From: CATZDY01 sp045599035
GTDB taxonomy: Bacteria; Bacillota; Desulfotomaculia; Desulfotomaculales; Desulfocucumaceae
NCBI GenBank assembly: GCA_045599035.1
Contig: JAZRVI010000039.1
Coordinates: 1 to 46,259, forward strand
Length of the DNA stretch: 46,259 nucleotides
Direction: 5' to 3'
In this document: positions 7,317 to 13,881 of the stretch, one piece after another
Layout of the letters: every line of letters begins with the position of its first letter
How positions within the stretch are numbered: the first letter of the stretch is position 1
Made by a program: the position numbers and the translations under genes
Notes under the pieces: model-generated
Databases searched by the model: none
What the model was told of the DNA's origin: nothing
Seen by the model: the letters and a program-made list of their open reading frames with translations, nothing else

Positions 7317-8004
7317 AAGCTGGATTGAGTTTTTGCCCCAATTCTTCCAATAAAAGCTCCGTCCGCACTCCAGAAGTAGCAATCAAAGGAATAATTGGTT
7401 TTTGAGGATAGATTCGCCGCAGCATCTTCAGATTGGTATTAGCTATTTCCCGGGGGGTATTATCCATTTTGGTTACAACTAAAATAGTTGCCTCATCCAA
7501 CAAAATACTGCCTGCTTCCATTAAAATTTCATTTTTAATTCCAGCCGGGATAACAGTTATCAAAATATCCGCTTCCGTTTGACATTCTACTGATTTATAA
7601 CCATCATTAATCCCCACCGCTTCAGCCACCACTACATTAGGTAAATTGACCGCTGGTGGTAAATCCTTTTGCTGAATATTGCCCAAATCCAGAACCTGCC
7701 GCACCTTATTCAATTCTTCCAGAGTTTTGCGGGCGTGCTGAATCAAACGATTTTTTTCCCGCATTTGATTAATGTGGGCGGTAATAATTTTATCCAAATC
7801 TGCCGCCAAATCCCGCCCCGGTTCTGGAGCTGCAATGGTCAAATAAGCCGGGTGAATCCCTTTTTGAATATAAGGCTTTTCGTCCTGAGTTCCAGACCCC
7901 ACAATTAAAGGGAAATACTCCTTTATTCTTAGTCCTTTATAGATTTCACCAATCAGAGTGGATTTTCCGCTGTCATTGCGTCCGGCTACTACTATTTTTT
8001 TCAT
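7315..8004 (-). CDS. Orphan SIMIBI-class P-loop GTPase (UreG/HypB/ArgK-like), function unknown
   Basis: A 229-residue nucleotide-binding protein. I chose ATG 8004 (MKKIVVAGRNDSGKST) behind AAAGGGGTG; the frame extends upstream only through the serA terminator. Walker A is GRNDSGKST at residues 8-16. A switch-like segment VVVAEAVGIND, a strand ILITVIPAGIK and a TKMD base-recognition motif for guanine follow. A charged helical insertion (about residues 75-115) separates the P-loop from the switch. There are no CxxC or His-rich metal sites as in UreG or HypB. Family members load metals or cofactors onto enzymes or protect B12 mutases, but no client gene is nearby, so the target is unknown. It lies downstream of serA beyond a terminator. 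Confidence 0.65.
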   Translation of the reverse strand: MKKIVVAGRNDSGKSTLIGEIYKGLRIKEYFPLIVGSGTQDEKPYIQKGIHPAYLTIAAPEPGRDLAADLDKIITAHINQMREKNRLIQHARKTLEELNKVRQVLDLGNIQQKDLPPAVNLPNVVVAEAVGINDGYKSVECQTEADILITVIPAGIKNEILMEAGSILLDEATILVVTKMDNTPREIANTNLKMLRRIYPQKPIIPLIATSGVRTELLLEELGQKLNPA

Positions 8005-8063
8005 TTGGCACCCCTTTCTCTCCAAATCATGTCTAAAAAATATGCCGGAAACTCTGGTTTTAG

Positions 8064-8099
8064 AATAAAAAAAGAAGGCGTTGCCAAGAACGCCTTCTA
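8064..8099 (-). terminator. Terminator after serA
   Basis: Stem GAAGGCGTT/AACGCCTTC (8074-8082 with 8089-8097), then a run of seven Ts on the minus strand. Confidence 0.9.
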
Positions 8100-8108
8100 A
8101 AAACAAGC

Positions 8109-9692
8109 TTACAGGTTAATCATTTTAACTTCCAGGATTCCATCAATTTTGTCAATTTCCTCCAAAGTATTTTCCGGAACCAGATCATCTACAGATAAAA
8201 TCATAACAGCCTGACCGCCCAATTCTTTGCGGCCTACCAGCATACCGGCAATATTAATATTATGAGCCCCAATCAAATTACCTACCGGGCCAATGATTCT
8301 GGGTTTATCCATATGCGGAATATAAACCATATGCGGGCTGGGAACAGCATCAATCCGATAGCCGTCAATCATAACCAGGCGTTCTTCATTTTTGCCAAAC
8401 AATGTTCCGGCCAGACTCTTGGTGCTATTTTCAGTAGAAACCTTAACGCTAATCAAATTGGAATAGCCAGTAGATTCAGCGTCCTTAATTTCAACAATCT
8501 GAATGCCTCTTTCCGCTGCCAGGTGGGGAGCATTAATAAAGTTAACGCTTTCTTTCAGCACTGGTTCCAAAAATCCTTTAATCAAAGAAGTAGTCATTGG
8601 TTTAACATTGTTTTTGGCCAAATCGCCGCTATAGGTAATTTCAATTTTTTGAGCCCGACCGTCAATAATCTGAGATTGAATCGAACCTAATTTTTCAGCC
8701 AAGCCTAGGAAAGGCTTCACAAAGGACATGGTCTGAGGATTAATGGACGGAATATTAACGGTATTTTTAACCATTTTACCAGTTAAAGCATTAACGATTT
8801 CTGCCGAAACATCCACAGCCACATTGAGCTGAGCTTCTTTGGTGGAAGCTCCCAAATGCGGAGTAGCGATAAAACCGGGCAGATCCAACAGCGGACTGGT
8901 TTCGTTGGGTTCTTCTTCAAAAACATCCAGGGCAGCTCCGGCTACTTTGCCGTCCACCATAGCCTGATATAAATCGTTTTCTTCAATAATGCCGCCCCGG
9001 GCACAGTTCAGAATATAAACGCCATCTTTCATCAAAGCAATAGTGTCTTTGTTAATCATATGGTAGGTAGTTTTGGTTTTTGGCATATGAACGGTGATCA
9101 AATCAGCCTTGGGCAGAATTTCTTCCAGAGTTCCCAATTCCACACCCAGTTCAGCAGCCACAGCTTCCGAAATGAAAGGATCATAAGCAACAATTTCCAT
9201 TTCCAGAGCATGAGCTCTTTTGGCCACAGAAGAACCAATCCGACCCATACCAATAATGGCCAGGGTTTTGCCCCTTAATTCAAAGCCCATAAAGGCTTTT
9301 TTATCCCATTTTTTCTCTTTAACGGTTTTAGTAACTGCTTCCGGAATCTGTCTGGCCAAAGCAAACATCATGGCCAGGGTATGTTCACAGGCAGCAATGG
9401 TATTGCCATCCGGCGCATTAACCACCAAAACCCCATTCCGAGTAGCGGCGTTCAAATCAATATTATCTACTCCAACCCCAGCTCGCCCTACAACCTTTAA
9501 TTTGCTTCCAGCGTCAAAAACCTTGGCTGTAACCTTGGTAGCCGAACGCACGATCATAGCATCATATTCACCAATGCAGGCACACAATTCATCTTCGGTC
9601 ATTTTGGAACCGATAACCAATTCAATATCTTCTCTGTCCCGCAAGGGTTTTAAACCAGCTTCTTTAACCCCATCCATTACCAATACTTTCAT
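8109..9692 (-). CDS. serA: D-3-phosphoglycerate dehydrogenase
   Basis: First enzyme of serine synthesis: oxidises 3-phosphoglycerate with NAD+. It has 527 residues, the long form. An N-terminal catalytic/NAD domain carries GMGRIGSSVAKRA and the hydride-transfer residues (Arg in NCARGGIIEE, Glu in DVFEEEP, His in ATPHLGAST). An intervening (ASB-like) domain and a C-terminal ACT domain (IDGYRIDAVPS to the end) follow. The start is ATG 9692 with AGGAGG about 11 bases upstream. Expression is controlled by the serine T-box at 9996-10250. A 300-base gap separates the T-box terminator from the gene, which is unusual for a T-box leader. Confidence 0.96.
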   Translation of the reverse strand: MKVLVMDGVKEAGLKPLRDREDIELVIGSKMTEDELCACIGEYDAMIVRSATKVTAKVFDAGSKLKVVGRAGVGVDNIDLNAATRNGVLVVNAPDGNTIAACEHTLAMMFALARQIPEAVTKTVKEKKWDKKAFMGFELRGKTLAIIGMGRIGSSVAKRAHALEMEIVAYDPFISEAVAAELGVELGTLEEILPKADLITVHMPKTKTTYHMINKDTIALMKDGVYILNCARGGIIEENDLYQAMVDGKVAGAALDVFEEEPNETSPLLDLPGFIATPHLGASTKEAQLNVAVDVSAEIVNALTGKMVKNTVNIPSINPQTMSFVKPFLGLAEKLGSIQSQIIDGRAQKIEITYSGDLAKNNVKPMTTSLIKGFLEPVLKESVNFINAPHLAAERGIQIVEIKDAESTGYSNLISVKVSTENSTKSLAGTLFGKNEERLVMIDGYRIDAVPSPHMVYIPHMDKPRIIGPVGNLIGAHNINIAGMLVGRKELGGQAVMILSVDDLVPENTLEEIDKIDGILEVKMINL

Positions 9693-9995
9693 TTTGTCTT
9701 TATTCCTCCTAATTTTAATCTTATATTTATTGTTCAAGGCTAATCGCCCTGAACATCAGTATAAACATTATAAAGACCATAGTCAGTAAACGCTCCGCTT
9801 CCGACTATTCCTTCATAAATTTAGACCTACCGCAAAACTTTGTTCCGAAGTAAAGTCCGTTTCATTAACTACCGAACATTCAATAGTATTTTCAGGTTCG
9901 CCTGGCAATTCATTTTCAAGCTGAATATTGGCTTGCTCCGAAACATTTGATTCTTTGCAAGACTCTAATTTATATTCACTCTATTATGAAATAAC
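9693..9995. other. Spacer between T-box terminator and serA
   Basis: 300 bases without a supported gene. On the minus strand a frame of about 54 codons (roughly 9980 to 9812) runs without a usable start and reads like an acidic protein fragment. A hairpin (GTTCA.GG/CC.TGAAC, 9732-9754) lies just before serA. This may be the remains of a lost gene. Confidence 0.3.
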
Positions 9996-10250
9996 ATAAA
10001 AAAAACTCATCTCTGACTTAAATTAGTCAGGGACGAGATTATATCCCGCGGTTCCACCCTTATTGATGAGGAAAAATATTCCTACCCGCTTAATCAGCGA
10101 TAACGAAGCTGAAATCGTTTCGATTTACTGCTGTTTTCAATCGAACCCATCAGGGGAGCCTGCTAAACAAAATTTTTATCGGTTTACACCAGCCACCGAC
10201 TCTCTGCCAAAAATTTTTTGTTTATTTTACCCCGTCACTTGGTTTATTAT
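9996..10250 (-). promoter_or_regulatory. T-box riboswitch, specifier AGC (Ser), controlling serA
   Basis: The minus strand shows the T-box core AGGGTGGAACCGCGG (10046-10060), then a terminator (CTCATCTCTGACT/AGTCAGGGACGAG, 10006-10037) with a T-run. Stem I is visible: GGGG (about 10230) pairs with CCCC (about 10155), and AAACAAAAAATTTTT pairs with AAAAATTTTGTTT. An AGAGAG motif and GGCTGGTG lie inside. The bulge on the 3' side reads AGC followed by AGG (10162-10164), giving a Ser specifier that fits serA. Uncharged tRNA-Ser(GCU) should stabilise the antiterminator and turn serA on. Confidence 0.9.
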
Positions 10251-10258
10251 TGGAGTAT

Positions 10259-10333
10259 TGGAGCGGATGACGAGGATCGAACTCGCAACCCTCAGCTTGG
10301 GAAGCTGATGCTCTACCATTGAGCTACATCCGC
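10259..10333 (-). tRNA. tRNA-Gly (anticodon TCC)
   Basis: Acceptor GCGGATG/CATCCGC, D-loop GTAGCTCAATGGTAGAGC, anticodon stem-loop CAGC TTCCCAA GCTG with anticodon TCC, T-arm GTTCGATCC, encoded CCA. The 3' end lies directly before the serA T-box, with no terminator between. Confidence 0.95.
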
Positions 10334-10344
10334 AAACATTTCTT

Positions 10345-10373
10345 ATTATACAAAATTCTCAATCTAAAGTCAA
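10345..10373 (-). promoter_or_regulatory. Promoter of tRNA-Gly (and probably the T-box/serA transcript)
   Basis: TTGACT, exactly 17 bases, TATAAT on the minus strand. The predicted start is about five bases before the tRNA 5' end. No second promoter is visible between the tRNA and the T-box. Confidence 0.8.
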
Positions 10374-10405
10374 GGCAGGGTTTCAGTTTTTGCTGAAACC
10401 CTGTG
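10374..10405 (-). terminator. Terminator-like hairpin after citrate synthase
   Basis: Stem CAGGGTTTCAG/CTGAAACCCTG (10376-10386 with 10393-10403). The following minus-strand sequence is T-poor and already holds the tRNA-Gly -35 box, so termination may be imperfect. Confidence 0.65.
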
Positions 10406-10409
10406 CAAA

Positions 10410-11777
10410 TTAACGATCTTCCAAGGGAACATAGGGTTTATGGCTGGAGACGCTTTTATAAGCCGGACGAATAATTTTGCTGGAGTTAATTAATTCTTCA
10501 ATCCGGTGAGCTGACCAACCGGCAATTCGAGAAATAGCAAAAATGGGAGTATAAAGCCCCAGAGGAAGATTCAGCATACTATAAACAAAGCCGCTATAAA
10601 AGTCAATATTGGCACTGACCCCTTTAAAGATATTTTTTTCTTCGCCAATAACCTTGGGAGCCAGTTTTTCGACCATGCTGTAAAGCTGAAATTCTTCCAT
10701 TCGGCCTTTTTCTTCCGACAGGCTTTTAACAAAAAGCTTAAAGATTTCGGCTCTGGGATCGGACAGGGAATAAACAGCGTGTCCCATACCATAAATCAAA
10801 CCGGCTTTATCAAAAGCTTTTTTATGCAATAAGTCCCGCAAATAGCTGGTAATTTCATCTTCATCGTGCCAGTCCCGGATATTTTTCTTCATATCCTCAA
10901 ACATTTGAACTACCTTAATGTTGGCACCTCCGTGTTTGGGACCTTTCAGAGAACCTAAAGCCGCCGCAATGGTCGAATAAGTATCGGTTCCGGAAGAAGA
11001 AACAACATGACAGGTAAAGGTGGAATTATTACCACCGCCGTGTTCAGCGTGCAGAACCAAAGCCAAATCCAAAATCCGAGCTTCCAGTTCGGTATATTGG
11101 CTATCCATTCTTAAAATATGCAGCAGGTTTTCGGCTATAGACAGCTCCGGAATGGGGCTGTGAATAAACAGGCTGTTGCCGTCATGGTAGTGGCTGTAGG
11201 TTTGATAGCCATAAACCGATAAAAGCGGAAACAGAGCGATTAATTGCAGACATTGCCGCAAGACATTGGGAATACTGATATTGCTGGCAGTAGGATCATA
11301 GGAATACAAAGTCAGAACACTTCTGGCCAGGGTATTCATCATATCCCGGCTGGGAGCCTTCATAATAATATCCCGAACAAAATTAGTAGGTAAAGTTCGA
11401 TAGTGGGATAAAATCCGTTTAAACATTTTCAATTGTTCCTGATTGGGCAGATCCCCAAACAGCAGCAAATAAATAACCTCTTCAAAGCCAAAACGCTTTT
11501 CTTTGATAAATCCATCGACAATATCTCTGATATTGATTCCTCGATAGTACAATTCACCGTCGCATTGCACTTTTTCTCCATCGACCATTTTATAGGCGTT
11601 AATTTCCGAGATTTCGGTCAGTCCGGTTAAGACTCCATTTCCTTTTTGATCCCGAAGTCCCCGGTTTACTGCATATTTTTCATATAATGAGGGTTCAATG
11701 GAGCTACGCTCGATACAAGTTTGAGCTAAATCATTAATGATAGTCGTTAGTTCAAAGTTTTCAGAATTTATAACCAC
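10410..11777 (-). CDS. gltA: Citrate synthase
   Basis: Condenses oxaloacetate and acetyl-CoA to citrate. It has 455 residues with the catalytic triad regions of the family: HAEHGGG (first His), YGMGHAVY (second His) and ANIDFYSG (Asp). An N-terminal extension of about 60 residues precedes the core. The start is GTG 11777 behind AAGGGGTG. It stands alone, with no aconitase or isocitrate dehydrogenase nearby; in Clostridia it usually feeds glutamate synthesis through a partial TCA branch. 2-methylcitrate synthase is a less likely alternative, since no prp genes are near. Confidence 0.92.
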   Translation of the reverse strand: MVINSENFELTTIINDLAQTCIERSSIEPSLYEKYAVNRGLRDQKGNGVLTGLTEISEINAYKMVDGEKVQCDGELYYRGINIRDIVDGFIKEKRFGFEEVIYLLLFGDLPNQEQLKMFKRILSHYRTLPTNFVRDIIMKAPSRDMMNTLARSVLTLYSYDPTASNISIPNVLRQCLQLIALFPLLSVYGYQTYSHYHDGNSLFIHSPIPELSIAENLLHILRMDSQYTELEARILDLALVLHAEHGGGNNSTFTCHVVSSSGTDTYSTIAAALGSLKGPKHGGANIKVVQMFEDMKKNIRDWHDEDEITSYLRDLLHKKAFDKAGLIYGMGHAVYSLSDPRAEIFKLFVKSLSEEKGRMEEFQLYSMVEKLAPKVIGEEKNIFKGVSANIDFYSGFVYSMLNLPLGLYTPIFAISRIAGWSAHRIEELINSSKIIRPAYKSVSSHKPYVPLEDR

Positions 11778-11851
11778 TAGAACACCCCTTTCCTTTAAAA
11801 AACCATATTTTTTGATGTTTATGATTAGTTTGTATAATTAACCGTATAATT

Positions 11852-11887
11852 AAAGAGCCTCCAAACCCGAGGTTTACAGGCTCTTTT
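11852..11887 (-). terminator. Terminator of the tRNA-Ser pair
   Basis: Stem AAAGAGCCT/AGGCTCTTT (11852-11860 with 11878-11886) with an inner AAAC/GTTT pairing. It is six bases after the tRNA-Ser(GCT) CCA end. Confidence 0.8.
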
Positions 11888-11892
11888 CTCTA

Positions 11893-11987
11893 TGGCGGAG
11901 AGTGAGGGATTCGAACCCTCGATACAGGTTTAAGCCCATATACTCGCTTAGCAGGCGAGCGCCTTCAGCCAGCTCGGCCAACTCTCC
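11893..11987 (-). tRNA. tRNA-Ser (anticodon GCT)
   Basis: Long-variable-arm tRNA: acceptor GGAGAGT/ACTCTCC, anticodon stem-loop CTCGC CTGCTAA GCGAG with anticodon GCT, T-arm GGTTCGAATCC, encoded CCA. It reads AGC/AGU codons and is therefore the natural ligand for the AGC-specifier T-box 1.7 kb downstream. Confidence 0.96.
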
Positions 11988-11999
11988 TCGGACAATTTT

Positions 12000-12087
12000 T
12001 GGCGGAGGGGGTGGGATTCGAACCCACGAAACCACCAGGTTCAACGGTTTTCAAGACCGCCTCCTTCAACCGCTCGGACACCCCTCC
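12000..12087 (-). tRNA. tRNA-Ser (anticodon TGA)
   Basis: Acceptor GGAGGGG/CCCCTCC, anticodon stem-loop GCGGT CTTGAAA ACCGT with anticodon TGA, a variable arm, T-arm GGTTCGAATCC, encoded CCA. It is 12 bases upstream of tRNA-Ser(GCT) in the same transcript. Confidence 0.96.
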
Positions 12088-12111
12088 AGGCTTTTCCCCA
12101 GCGGCTTTTTC

Positions 12112-12140
12112 AGTATAGCACAGAATAAGCTGCAAGTCAA
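12112..12140 (-). promoter_or_regulatory. Promoter of the tRNA-Ser operon
   Basis: TTGACT, 17 bases, TATACT on the minus strand, about 25 bases before tRNA-Ser(TGA). Confidence 0.85.
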
Positions 12141-12305
12141 GCCATAATCCAGATAAAACCATTAAAAATTCTTTCACCTTTATCTTGGAGATAAGACTGT
12201 TTATTAGTCAATTCAAAGCCTTTATGTATTAAGAATTGGTTAACTTTTTACAATAAATGGTCTGGGCAGCCCAATATTTTTTCACTTCCTTTGTCTGTGT
12301 TAATA

Positions 12306-12334
12306 TTGACTGCAAATATTAAACGCTTTATAAT
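12306..12334 (+). promoter_or_regulatory. Strong promoter before the structured leader of pdxK
   Basis: TTGACT, exactly 17 bases, TATAAT. Predicted start is near 12341, 219 bases before the pdxK ATG. The preceding stretch 12141-12305 holds nothing recognisable. Confidence 0.8.
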
Positions 12335-12340
12335 AAACTA

Positions 12341-12500
12341 AGGTTTAGGCACGAGCCTTTAAGTTATCGCTAATTCATTCAAAGATAATGATTGATAACG
12401 AAAGTCCAGGGGAAAACAATTAGTCCCTGCTCTCTTCGGGAAGTAAAGAAAGTTGTTTAGTACCCTGGAACCCCACTCCCTTGGAGGCGGGAATGTCAGC
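12341..12500 (+). ncRNA. Candidate structured RNA: 5' leader of pdxK or omega-RNA-like IS remnant
   Basis: Starting at a consensus promoter, the segment can fold as: a hairpin GTTATC..GATAAC (12363-12399); a long stem CCAGGG/CCCTGG (12406-12411 with 12463-12468) enclosing AAACAA/TTGTTT; and a last hairpin CCC..CTCC CTT GGAG..GGG (about 12471-12491) followed by AATGTCAG. The 3' portion (GTACCCTGGAACCCC, then a hairpin, then GGGAATGTCA) resembles the 3' ends of IS605-family elements, where TnpB guide RNAs lie, but no tnpB is present. It is not RNase P, tmRNA or a TPP riboswitch by motif. Identity is unresolved. Confidence 0.4.
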
Positions 12501-12559
12501 TCCATTAATTATGTTATCATAAACAAGAAGCTAATTAAAATCCAGGAGGATTGTGCATT

Positions 12560-13363
12560 ATGTACAAAGTATTAAGCATTGCCGGTTCTGATTCCAGCGG
12601 CGGAGCTGGTATTCAAGCCGATTTAAAAACCTTCCAGGAATATAAAGTCTATGGAATGACCGCTTTAACGGCCATTGCCACCATGAACCCGGAGGACAAC
12701 TGGTCCCATACGGTTTACCCTTTAAGCCTTGAAGCTCTCCAAAGTCAATTGAAAACCATTATTCAGGGAATTGGCGTTGATGCCTTAAAAACAGGAATGT
12801 TGGGTTCCAAAGAAATTATTAATCTGGTAGCCCAGACCGTTCAGGAAAATCATTTAAAAAATGTGGTCATTGATCCGGTCATGGTTTGTAAAGGAGCCGA
12901 AGAAGCTCTTTATCCCGAAGTTAACCAGCTTTTAAGAGATAAGCTGGTGCCTTTGGCCTTGATCGTTACTCCTAATTTATTTGAAGCCGCCCAGCTTTCC
13001 GGCCTGAACGAGGTTAAAACCCTCGAAGACATGAAAAAAGCAGCCGTTTTAATTAAAGAAAAAGGCTGCGGCTTTGTTCTAATCAAAGGAGGAAGCCGAC
13101 TGGAAGAAGAAAAATATGCGGTGGATTTATTATATGACGGACAGCAATTTACCTATTTGGAAGGTGAAAAAATCGTTACTTCCCACACCCACGGAGCCGG
13201 CTGCACCTATTCCGCCGCTATTACGGCCGGCCTGGCTCAGGGCAAAGAGCTGAAAGAAGCTGTCCAGCAAGCCAAGCAATTTGTTACGGCAGCCATTAAA
13301 GCCGGTTTCCCGCTCAACCAGTTTATTGGGCCGGTTAATCACGCCGCCTTTTATCAGCAATAA
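12560..13363 (+). CDS. pdxK: Pyridoxal kinase of the dual-cysteine ThiD-like type
   Basis: Ribokinase-fold kinase (267 residues) of the ThiD/PdxK family, N-terminus SIAGSDSSGGAGIQADLK. The start is ATG 12560 with AGGAGG ten bases upstream. ThiD proteins have a catalytic Asp in GxGDT; here the site reads HGAGCT (Cys215), and a second cysteine stands in DPVMVCKG (Cys110). These are almost the same positions as Cys110 and Cys214 of the S. aureus enzyme, which uses a hemithioacetal with pyridoxal. I therefore call pyridoxal kinase for PLP salvage rather than HMP-P kinase. It is followed 10 bases later by ybaK. Confidence 0.85.
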   Translation: MYKVLSIAGSDSSGGAGIQADLKTFQEYKVYGMTALTAIATMNPEDNWSHTVYPLSLEALQSQLKTIIQGIGVDALKTGMLGSKEIINLVAQTVQENHLKNVVIDPVMVCKGAEEALYPEVNQLLRDKLVPLALIVTPNLFEAAQLSGLNEVKTLEDMKKAAVLIKEKGCGFVLIKGGSRLEEEKYAVDLLYDGQQFTYLEGEKIVTSHTHGAGCTYSAAITAGLAQGKELKEAVQQAKQFVTAAIKAGFPLNQFIGPVNHAAFYQQ

Positions 13364-13373
13364 GGAGAAATTT

Positions 13374-13841
13374 ATGAACGAAATTTTTGCCAGGGTCAAA
13401 GCCTTTTTGCAGGCCAAAGGAGTTGAGAGTGATCCAATTGGTTTTGCAGAGGACACCTCCACCTGTGAAAAAGCAGCGGCCGTCCTGGGCGTGGATGTCG
13501 GCCAAATTGCCAAAACCATTGTTTTTCTGGATAATCAAAAAAGGGCTTTTATTGTCGTAGCCAGCGGTGATGTAAAAATTAACAGCGGCAAACTAAAGCG
13601 TCAGGTAGGCAGCTCCAAGGTTCGGCTGGCCGATCCCCAAACTGTTTTGGAATTAACCGGCTATCCGGTAGGCGGGGTTTGTCCGGTAGCTCTCAAAACT
13701 CCCCTGCCCATTATTTTGGAAAACACCATGCAGCGTTTTGATGTGGTTTACGCTTCCGCCGGGACTGCTCAATCAGCTTTACCCTTAACCATGGAACAGC
13801 TTCAAAAGGCCACGGAAGGAATTTGGGCAGATGTAATTTAA
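13374..13841 (+). CDS. ybaK: YbaK/EbsC-family aminoacyl-tRNA deacylase
   Basis: A 155-residue trans-editing protein, most likely hydrolysing Cys-tRNA(Pro) or a similar mischarged tRNA. Family marks: the ending of the first helix followed by TSTCEKAA, GQIAKTIVFLD, the Lys-rich VKINSGKLKR, and the TGYPVGGVCPVAL loop. ATG 13374 was chosen behind AAGGAG; the longer frame overlaps pdxK without a ribosome site. It is co-transcribed with pdxK and ends at a strong terminator. Confidence 0.9.
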   Translation: MNEIFARVKAFLQAKGVESDPIGFAEDTSTCEKAAAVLGVDVGQIAKTIVFLDNQKRAFIVVASGDVKINSGKLKRQVGSSKVRLADPQTVLELTGYPVGGVCPVALKTPLPIILENTMQRFDVVYASAGTAQSALPLTMEQLQKATEGIWADVI

Positions 13842-13845
13842 CATT

Positions 13846-13880
13846 CAAAAAGGATTCGGAAAAATTCCGAGTCCTTTTTG
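13846..13880. terminator. Bidirectional terminator between ybaK and the PP2C gene
   Basis: 14-bp stem (13847-13860 with 13866-13879, one G-U pair) with an A-run on one side and a T-run on the other, between convergent genes. Confidence 0.9.
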
Positions 13881-13881
13881 A

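Noticed and set aside
12341..12500. Considered as RNase P RNA, 6S RNA, tmRNA or TPP riboswitch
   Set aside because: A GAAAGTCC stretch recalls RNase P, but the length and other conserved parts do not fit. No closing stem typical of 6S, no tmRNA tag frame and no TPP CTGAGA box.
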